This document shows, piece by piece, positions 1-5,951 of a stretch of 7,941 bases of DNA. Position numbers and translations under genes: made by a program. Position 1 is the first letter of the stretch, and each line of letters opens with the position of its first letter. Location of the stretch: the NCBI GenBank assembly GCA_021776145.1, contig JAJFGM010000388.1, positions 1 through 7,941 of the forward strand, read 5' to 3'. This DNA is from Kiloniellaceae bacterium. GTDB taxonomy: Bacteria > Pseudomonadota > Alphaproteobacteria > Kiloniellales > Kiloniellaceae. The notes below the pieces were generated by a model, which saw only the letters and a list, made by a program, of their open reading frames with translations, had not been told where the DNA came from and ran no database searches.

Positions 1-1
1 C

Positions 2-1360
2 GGCCAGGCCAAACTGCTGCTGGTCGATCTCCCCTTCGCCGCCCTGTTCTATGGTCTCATCTGGGTCATCGCCGGGCCACTGGTCCTGGTACCGCTGACC
101 CTGCTGTGCGCCCTGGCTCTGCCAGGGCTGGCGGTATCGCGGCGCCTGAAAAAAGCCCTGGAAGAACGTGGCGAACTCGACGATCGGCGCTACAGCTTCA
201 TCATCGAGATCCTGGCCGGAATCCACAGCATCAAGGCCTTGGCCATGGAAGCCCTCCTGCAGCGACGCTACGAACGCTTGCAGGAAAGCGGCGCGGCCAA
301 CACCTATCGGGTTACAACCTTGAGCAATTTGGCGCAGAATCTCGGCGCGCTCTTTGCCAACCTGACTATGGTTTCGATCGCTTCGGCGGGCGCCGTCATG
401 GTCATGGCCGACCAGCTCAGCATCGGCGGCCTGGCCGCCTGCACCATGCTGGCCGGACGCTCAACGCAACCGCTCTTGCGCGCGCTCGGCATCTGGACGC
501 AGTTCCAATCCATCGCTTTGGCGAAAAAGCGCTTGTCCGAGCTCTTTTCCTTGCAGCCGGAAACCACGAGCTGGCAAATCCCGACACCACGCTTGCAGGG
601 AAAGATACGGTTTGAGAACGTCGGCTACCGCTTCAGCGACGACGATCCCTGGCTGTTCGAGGACTTGAACCTCGAAATCGGAATCGGCGAGACCATCGGC
701 GTTCGCGGCGATACCGGCAGCGGCAAATCGACCCTGCTGACGCTCCTCATGGGCGCCTTGCACCCGCAAAAGGGCCGGGTGTTGATCGACGACGTCGATT
801 TGGCTGAATGCAACACGCGGGATCTGCGCCAACAGATCGGCTATCTGCCGCAAAGCGCCATTCTGTTCCACGGCACCATCCTCGAGAACATCACGATGTT
901 CCGCGACGACCGCGAGGTCATCGCCGACGCCTTGGCCGCGGCGCGCCTGCTCGGTATCGACAAGACTATTCACCGCCTGCCCGATGGCTTCGAGACGACG
1001 ATTTCCGACAGCGCCAGCGAAGGCTTGCCGGTTGGTATCAAACAGGGTGTTACCATGGCCAGAGCGTTGTGCGGCCGACCCAAGATCATCCTCTTCGACG
1101 AGGCCAATTCGGCGCTCGACAACCAGAGCGATGCCAGACTGAAAGAGGTGTTCGCCAACATCAAGGGTAGCGCGACGATTATCCTGATCAGCCAGAGGCC
1201 TTCGCTTCTGGCCCTGGCCGATCGGCAGTTCGAGTTGCGCGACGGCCGACTTGTGCCGCGCCAGGACGACAATTCGCCGGATCGCGAGTTGCGCCCGGCG
1301 GTGCCCGCCGGGAACCCGCCAGGGTCCGCGCCGCCGCACAGCCAGAGCTCGGCCGTTTAA
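2..1360 (+). CDS. T1SS-type ABC exporter subunit, degenerate ATP site (5' partial)
   Basis: The frame is open from base 2 and ends at TAA 1358-1360; 452 residues are visible and the start lies upstream of the window. The visible part opens in the membrane domain (GQAKLLLVDLPFAALFYGLI, typical of HlyB/PrtD-like exporters), has hydrophobic segments at about 20-135 and 330-440, then a C-terminal nucleotide-binding domain. Motifs seen: Walker A GDTGSGKST (707-733), Q-loop YLPQ (842-853), Walker B and catalytic Glu ILFDE (1088-1102), D-loop SALD (1109-1120). Two motifs are off consensus: the signature reads LPVGIKQ instead of LSGGQ (1025-1045), and the H-loop position is Gln (SQRPS, Gln at 1193-1195) where the next gene has THRPS. 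A proline-rich tail of about 40 residues follows. Its stop overlaps the next start (TAATG). I infer one half of a heterodimeric protein or peptide exporter; whether it has a C39-like domain cannot be seen. Confidence 0.93.
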   Translation, partial: GQAKLLLVDLPFAALFYGLIWVIAGPLVLVPLTLLCALALPGLAVSRRLKKALEERGELDDRRYSFIIEILAGIHSIKALAMEALLQRRYERLQESGAANTYRVTTLSNLAQNLGALFANLTMVSIASAGAVMVMADQLSIGGLAACTMLAGRSTQPLLRALGIWTQFQSIALAKKRLSELFSLQPETTSWQIPTPRLQGKIRFENVGYRFSDDDPWLFEDLNLEIGIGETIGVRGDTGSGKSTLLTLLMGALHPQKGRVLIDDVDLAECNTRDLRQQIGYLPQSAILFHGTILENITMFRDDREVIADALAAARLLGIDKTIHRLPDGFETTISDSASEGLPVGIKQGVTMARALCGRPKIILFDEANSALDNQSDARLKEVFANIKGSATIILISQRPSLLALADRQFELRDGRLVPRQDDNSPDRELRPAVPAGNPPGSAPPHSQSSAV

Positions 1361-3537
1361 TGAGCCTCGCCGATATCACAGCCAACCCGACGGTCGGCCT
1401 CGACGCGCCGGCGCAGCGCCTAGAAAGCCTGGTTCACGGCGACAGTCTCGGCGGTTTCGATAGCCTGTCCGATATCGCCGCCTGCCTTGTTCCCCTGCTC
1501 AAAGACCTGGGTTGGCGCGGCAATCCGCGTCATGTTGCCGAGGCACTGCCGCACTTCGCGGATTCCCTTGACGAGGACGGCTTGCGCGCCGTGCTCGCAA
1601 ATCTCAACTACGCGACACGCCCGATCAGGATCGAGCTGCGAGCGCTCGACCCGCGTCTGGCTCCCTTCATATTCGTGCCGGACACGCAGCCGGCCATGGT
1701 CGTGCTTGGCCAAGAAGGCCCGCTGGTCACCATTTTCAATGGTGCCACTTCGATGGTCGAGAACATCGAACCCAAGGGCATCCGAGGCGTCGCCCATATC
1801 ATCGAGAACGTCGCCGATGGCAACGGCGCGGCCACGGCCAAGCCACAGCCGGGAAACTGGTTTGAAGGCACCGCCCGGCGGTTCCGCGGACTCGTGATGC
1901 AGATGCTCGGCATTACCTGCATTACCAGTTTGTTGGCGCTGGCGGTGCCGCTTTTCATAATGACGGTTTACGACAAGGTTTTGGGATCCGGCTCGCAGCA
2001 AACGCTCTATTACCTTGCTGCCGGAGTCTGCCTCGCACTCGCCGCCGACATGGGTTTGCGGCTCATTCGCGGCAGAATCCTGGCCTACATCGGTGGCCGC
2101 ATAGACATGATCCTGGGAACCGCGGCATTCCAACAGATCCTGCATCTGCCCGTGCTCATGACCGAGCGCGCCACCATCGGCTCGCAAGTCACGCGCCTGC
2201 GTCAATTCGAGGCCGTGCGCGAGTTCTTCATCGGCCCCATGGCCGGGGTTGTACTCGACCTTCCTTTCGCGGTGATATTTGTCGCCGTAATCGCCCTGGT
2301 CGGCGGTCATCTGGCCTGGATTCCGATTGTCCTTATTGCTCTCTTCGCGGTCATCGGATTGCTGGTAACACCGGTGCTGCGGCGGCGGGTTTCGCGATCA
2401 AGCGATGCCAAGGCCAAGCGTCAGGGCTTCTTGATCGAGATGCTGTCGCAGTTGCGGACGATCAAATTCGCCGCCGCCGAGAAGGTCTGGAGCGAGCGCT
2501 ATCGGCACCTCTCCGCCGCGGCCGCGCAGACAAACTTCCGCACCAATCAAGTGACCCTCCTGGTCCAGACCGTGGCACAGATGCTTATGCTTTCGGCCGG
2601 CATCGCGACCCTCGGCGTCGGTACGCTCCTGGTCCTCGACGCGCAAATCACGGTGGGTCAGCTTATCGCCAGCATGGCCTTGACCTGGCGCGTGCTGTCG
2701 CCGCTGCAAACGGCTTTCCTGTCGCTGACCCGCATCGAACAGATCAAGCTGGGTTTGCGGCAGATGAACCAGTTGATGAAGTTGACCCGGGAACGCGAGC
2801 CAGGTCGGGTCGTCGATCGTTTCCGCGGCCTGCGTGGCGCCATAACCTTCAATCGCGTCAGCCTGCGCTATACGCCGAAATCCGAGCCCGCGCTGTTGGC
2901 CGTCAATTTCCGCATCGAACCCGGTGAGTTCGTCGCCCTGAGCGGGCCCAACGGTGCCGGAAAATCTTCGATTCTGAAGACCATTGCCGGCCTCTACACC
3001 CCGCAAGCCGGCGGCATACTGGTCGATGGCATAGACACGCGCCAGATCGATATCGGCGAATTGCGCGAGAACATCGCCTATGTGCCGCAGGCCTGTCATC
3101 TGCTCTATGGCACGATCGCGCAAAATTTGCGCCTGTCCAATCCGACGGCAAGCGACGCCGACCTGGCGCAGGCGGCGCTGGATGCCGGTCTTATGGAAGA
3201 CATACTGACGATGCCGGAAGGCTTCGACACGCGCTTGACCGACCGACTGCAGCGCCAACTTCCCAACGGCGTCAAGCAGCGCATCATGCTGGCGCGCGCC
3301 TTCGTCAAGACGGCACCCATTTATCTGATGGACGAACCCGCCAACCACTTGGACTTCGACGGCGATGCGACATTGATGCGCACGATTCAAAAGCTGCGCG
3401 GCAAGGCCACCATCGTCGCCGTCACGCACCGGCCAAGCCATATGCGCCAAGCCGACAAAATCATCTACATCGAAGGTGGGCAGGTCATATTGGCCGGGCC
3501 GCCTGCGGATGTCCTACCCAAAATCGGTATGGGGTGA
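1360..3537 (+). CDS. T1SS-type ABC exporter, C39-like domain + membrane + ATPase
   Basis: Complete, 725 residues, the usual size of HlyB/LapB-type permease-ATPases. The ATG overlaps the upstream stop by one base (TAATG) with no clear ribosome site, so translational coupling is likely. Residues ~30-150 look like a C39 peptidase-like domain: AACLVPLLKDLGW (40-52) resembles the C39 helix, but the usual catalytic DCG appears as SDI and I see no His near PAMVVLGQEG (111-120), so it is probably a non-cleaving, substrate-docking domain. Membrane segments lie at about 178-202, 213-236, 292-340 (two) and 393-445. The ATPase domain (~495-725) has Walker A GPNGAGKSS (529-537), Q-loop YVPQ (574-577), Walker B/Glu IYLMDE (654-659) and the switch His in THRPS (His690). 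The signature is LPNGVKQR (634-641) instead of LSGGQ, matching the odd signature of the upstream subunit. Inferred to pair with that subunit as an inner-membrane exporter for an RTX-type substrate. Confidence 0.95.
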   Translation: MSLADITANPTVGLDAPAQRLESLVHGDSLGGFDSLSDIAACLVPLLKDLGWRGNPRHVAEALPHFADSLDEDGLRAVLANLNYATRPIRIELRALDPRLAPFIFVPDTQPAMVVLGQEGPLVTIFNGATSMVENIEPKGIRGVAHIIENVADGNGAATAKPQPGNWFEGTARRFRGLVMQMLGITCITSLLALAVPLFIMTVYDKVLGSGSQQTLYYLAAGVCLALAADMGLRLIRGRILAYIGGRIDMILGTAAFQQILHLPVLMTERATIGSQVTRLRQFEAVREFFIGPMAGVVLDLPFAVIFVAVIALVGGHLAWIPIVLIALFAVIGLLVTPVLRRRVSRSSDAKAKRQGFLIEMLSQLRTIKFAAAEKVWSERYRHLSAAAAQTNFRTNQVTLLVQTVAQMLMLSAGIATLGVGTLLVLDAQITVGQLIASMALTWRVLSPLQTAFLSLTRIEQIKLGLRQMNQLMKLTREREPGRVVDRFRGLRGAITFNRVSLRYTPKSEPALLAVNFRIEPGEFVALSGPNGAGKSSILKTIAGLYTPQAGGILVDGIDTRQIDIGELRENIAYVPQACHLLYGTIAQNLRLSNPTASDADLAQAALDAGLMEDILTMPEGFDTRLTDRLQRQLPNGVKQRIMLARAFVKTAPIYLMDEPANHLDFDGDATLMRTIQKLRGKATIVAVTHRPSHMRQADKIIYIEGGQVILAGPPADVLPKIGMG
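3531..3537 (+). promoter_or_regulatory. Ribosome binding site for the HlyD-family gene
   Basis: GGGGTGA contains GGTGA, complementary to the 3' end of 16S rRNA, four bases before ATG 3542. It includes the stop codon of the upstream ABC gene, which fits translational coupling. It supports ATG 3542 over the in-frame ATG at 3476, which would overlap the ABC gene by 62 bases and add 22 residues that do not look like part of the family. Confidence 0.6.
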
Positions 3538-3541
3538 GTTT

Positions 3542-4900
3542 ATGAGCTCCCAAACGCGCGAACGCCAAACTCCCACACGCTCCGTAGAGGTCCGCGACAA
3601 GCGGTTGATTAAGTTCCTCTCGCAGCCGCTGATCCTCGAGGAAATGGGCCCGCCGCGCATTCTCAATCAATTTCTCCTGCTCTCCAGCCTTCTGGTCGCT
3701 GGTTTCCTGACCTGGGCGGCATTGACGGAAGTCACCGAAACCGCCGCCACAAAGGGCCAAATCATCCCAGCCGGCTCGGTTCATCTGGTGCAGCACCTGG
3801 AGGGCGGCATCATTGAAGAAATCACCGTCTCTGAAGGCCAGATCGTCGAGGCGGGGCAAGCCCTGATCCGCTTGCAGGCCGCCGCCGCCATGGCCGAACT
3901 CGATCAACTGCGCGCCCGCGATGCCGGACTTGCGCTGCAGGCCGAGCGCTTGCGCGCGTTTGTCCTAGACCGCGACGCGAAATTCAAGGTCGCACGCGGT
4001 TTCGCCGACCTGGCGAAGGATCAGAGCGATATCCTGCAGCTTCAGTTGGCGGCACGCGACAGTCAGCGCGAAGTCCTGCTCTCGCGCATCGAACAGCGTC
4101 GCCAGGAGCTGCATGGTAACCGGGAGCGGCGATCCAGCCTGGAGCAACAGATCGAATTTGTGCGTCAACAACTGGAGCTGCGTCGGGACTTGGTCGAAAA
4201 AGGACTGGAGCCGCGTGTCACCTTTATAGAATTCGAACGTGCCTACAGCGAAGTCCGCGGCGAGCTTGCCGCCCAGCGGGTGGAAAAGCTGCGCATCGAA
4301 GCTGCACTTGGCGAGGCCGAGAGCAGCCTGGCCGAGCTCGGCGCCAAGCTGCGCAACGAAGCGCTGACCGAAATGGGTCGCATCACCGCCGAATTGGCCG
4401 AGGTCAGGGAAAGCGCCGCCAAGCTCACCGACCGCGTGACCCGGTTGGCCATCAACGCGCCGGTACGTGGCATCGTCAAGGGCTTGCAACAGCGCAACAT
4501 CGGCAGCGTGATCGCGCCGGGCGAAGTGGTCATGGAAATCGTTCCCATGGACGAGGCCTTGGTCGCCGAGGTGCGGATATCGCCACGCGACGTCGGGCAC
4601 CTCCGCATCGGTCAGGACGCCAGGGTCAAGCTGACATCATATGACCCCACCAGGTTCGGCTCGCTGAACGGCGAACTCCGCCGCGTCTCCGCCTCGACCT
4701 TCCAGGACGAGGAAGGCGAGCCCTATTACAAGGGCATCATCGCGCTGCGGAAAAACTACTTGGGAGACACTCCGGGGCGAAACCTCGTGCTGCCCGGCAT
4801 GGTTGTCAATGCCGATGTCGACACCGGCAGCAAGACCCTGATGAAGTATCTTCTCAAACCCATCTACAGGGCCATCGACGGTGCGTTCCACGAACGTTAG
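3542..4900 (+). CDS. HlyD-family T1SS membrane fusion protein
   Basis: Periplasmic adaptor joining the inner-membrane ABC exporter to a TolC-like outer-membrane channel. From ATG 3542 it has 452 residues, normal for HlyD/PrtE/LapC proteins. Order: short cytoplasmic N-terminus (~1-43), one membrane anchor (~44-64, FLLLSSLLVAGFLTWAAL), first half of the lipoyl-like domain with the hallmark VQHLEGGIIEEITVSEGQ (~79-96), long charged coiled-coil hairpin (~112-300), second lipoyl half (APVRGIVKGL...GSVIAPGEVVMEIVP, ~304-337), beta-barrel domain (~340-430), and the typical HlyD C-terminus (TGSKTLMKYLLKP...AFHER). No truncation or missing core motif is seen. A longer in-frame start at 3476 exists, but the ribosome site at 3531-3537 favours 3542. 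It follows the ABC gene by 4 bases and its last 20 bases overlap the kinase gene. The TolC partner is not in the window. Confidence 0.95.
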   Translation: MSSQTRERQTPTRSVEVRDKRLIKFLSQPLILEEMGPPRILNQFLLLSSLLVAGFLTWAALTEVTETAATKGQIIPAGSVHLVQHLEGGIIEEITVSEGQIVEAGQALIRLQAAAAMAELDQLRARDAGLALQAERLRAFVLDRDAKFKVARGFADLAKDQSDILQLQLAARDSQREVLLSRIEQRRQELHGNRERRSSLEQQIEFVRQQLELRRDLVEKGLEPRVTFIEFERAYSEVRGELAAQRVEKLRIEAALGEAESSLAELGAKLRNEALTEMGRITAELAEVRESAAKLTDRVTRLAINAPVRGIVKGLQQRNIGSVIAPGEVVMEIVPMDEALVAEVRISPRDVGHLRIGQDARVKLTSYDPTRFGSLNGELRRVSASTFQDEEGEPYYKGIIALRKNYLGDTPGRNLVLPGMVVNADVDTGSKTLMKYLLKPIYRAIDGAFHER

Positions 4901-5951
4901 TGCAACGTCCGATCAGGCTGGCCGCAATACGCCGCAGGCACATGAGCTCTTTGCCGCCGACGCTATCGAGATCTGCCGTCGGCTCATCGGCTTCGAAGTG
5001 ACCGGCATCGACTGGCCTGGTGGAAAGTCCCGTCCAAGCCTACGCGCGCGGTCGGAGGAGGACTCGGTCATCGTGACCAGGCGAAAAGACCCGAAACGCG
5101 CGGAGCTGGAGGCCCGTGTCCTGCACCAGCTGCGGGCTCACGGTGCCAGCGTTCCCCGCATCATTGCCTTCGACGGTGCCTGGCTCATTCAGGAAGATCT
5201 GGGCCAGCGCCGCCTGTCGCAAGAGATCGCCGTCGCGCCGCCAACCACCGCCGAGGCTTGGCTGGGACGGGCACTGGAGAGTCTGGCCGAGATTCAAGCA
5301 GCCGGGCGCGCCGCTGGCCTGGCGCAACGCGTCGTAAAGATCGGCTGGCGGCGGGAGTGGCTGGAGTCGCTGGTCGACAGACCGCGCCGGCTTGGTATCA
5401 TGCTAGACCGGCCGGCACCAACCCTCCCAAGCGAGGCCATGCTTGATTTCCTCAAACCGCGCGCCTTCTCGTTCATTAAATGGGATGCCCGTCCGGGCAA
5501 CGCGATGGCGCTCGATAACGGCGACGTCGCTTGGTTCGATTGGGAATACTGCGGATGTCGCGACCCGCTTGACGACGCCGCGTGGTTATTGGGCGACGAA
5601 TACACGGTGATCGCCGCGGACGCGGAAGAACGTTTGCTCGAACGTTGCCTGCCACTTTTCCGCGGCCACCGCGACTTGGCCAACGCGCGCGAATACCTCT
5701 CGGTTTACGGCGCACTTCACATGTGTGTGCGGCTGGAGCTCATTTTCAGGCGAAAGGGTAAAAAGGGCTGGTGGAGCGATGAGCGTTGCCTCGCCCTCGA
5801 CAGGGTCGGTGTGACACCGACCGCCGCGATGCGATCATTGGAGCGCGCTAAGCGCTGGGCCGAGCGATCCGGGCTGACGAGCAGCCTGGTGCCGTGGTTT
5901 CAAGACCTCGCCGCTGAATTTCAAACGGCAATAGCAACGCCTACCACGTAA
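4881..5951 (+). CDS. APH/choline-kinase-fold phosphotransferase in the T1SS operon
   Basis: 356 residues from a GTG start at 4881 that lies inside the HlyD-family gene (20-base overlap); AGGG at 4868-4871 could be its ribosome site. The start is not certain, but I see no good in-frame alternative close by. The kinase signature is in the C-lobe: catalytic loop IKWDARPGN with Asp202 and Asn207, then the metal-binding segment WFDWEYCGCRDPLDDAAWLL with Asp220, spacing typical of aminoglycoside phosphotransferase and choline-kinase families. The usual HGD of the loop is KWD here. The N-lobe (~35-115) is weakly conserved; VIVTRRK may be the ATP-binding strand and ELEARVLHQL the following helix. Probably cytoplasmic, with no signal peptide or membrane segment. 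The substrate is unknown. The family phosphorylates small hydroxylated molecules (aminoglycosides, choline, sugars, nucleosides), and antibiotic resistance should not be assumed. Coupling to the export genes suggests a role in that pathway, but this is inference. Its 3' end overlaps the convergent RTX gene by 11 bases. Confidence 0.85.
   Translation: MRSTNVSATSDQAGRNTPQAHELFAADAIEICRRLIGFEVTGIDWPGGKSRPSLRARSEEDSVIVTRRKDPKRAELEARVLHQLRAHGASVPRIIAFDGAWLIQEDLGQRRLSQEIAVAPPTTAEAWLGRALESLAEIQAAGRAAGLAQRVVKIGWRREWLESLVDRPRRLGIMLDRPAPTLPSEAMLDFLKPRAFSFIKWDARPGNAMALDNGDVAWFDWEYCGCRDPLDDAAWLLGDEYTVIAADAEERLLERCLPLFRGHRDLANAREYLSVYGALHMCVRLELIFRRKGKKGWWSDERCLALDRVGVTPTAAMRSLERAKRWAERSGLTSSLVPWFQDLAAEFQTAIATPTT

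Noticed and set aside
461..1339. Minus-strand open frame of 292 codons opposite the first ABC gene
   Set aside because: Antisense shadow in high-GC DNA; the plus strand carries the full set of ABC motifs in the same interval.
2398..3450. Minus-strand open frame of 350 codons opposite the second ABC gene, and a similar one at 1420-2310
   Set aside because: Antisense shadows; no domain is recognisable and the plus-strand gene is unambiguous.
3476..3541. Upstream in-frame ATG adding 22 residues to the HlyD-family protein
   Set aside because: It would overlap the ABC gene by 62 bases, lacks a ribosome site as good as GGGGTGA at 3531-3537, and the added residues do not resemble HlyD N-termini.
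4881..5951. Aminoglycoside resistance gene
   Set aside because: Only the general kinase fold is supported; the catalytic loop differs from known resistance enzymes and the context is protein export.
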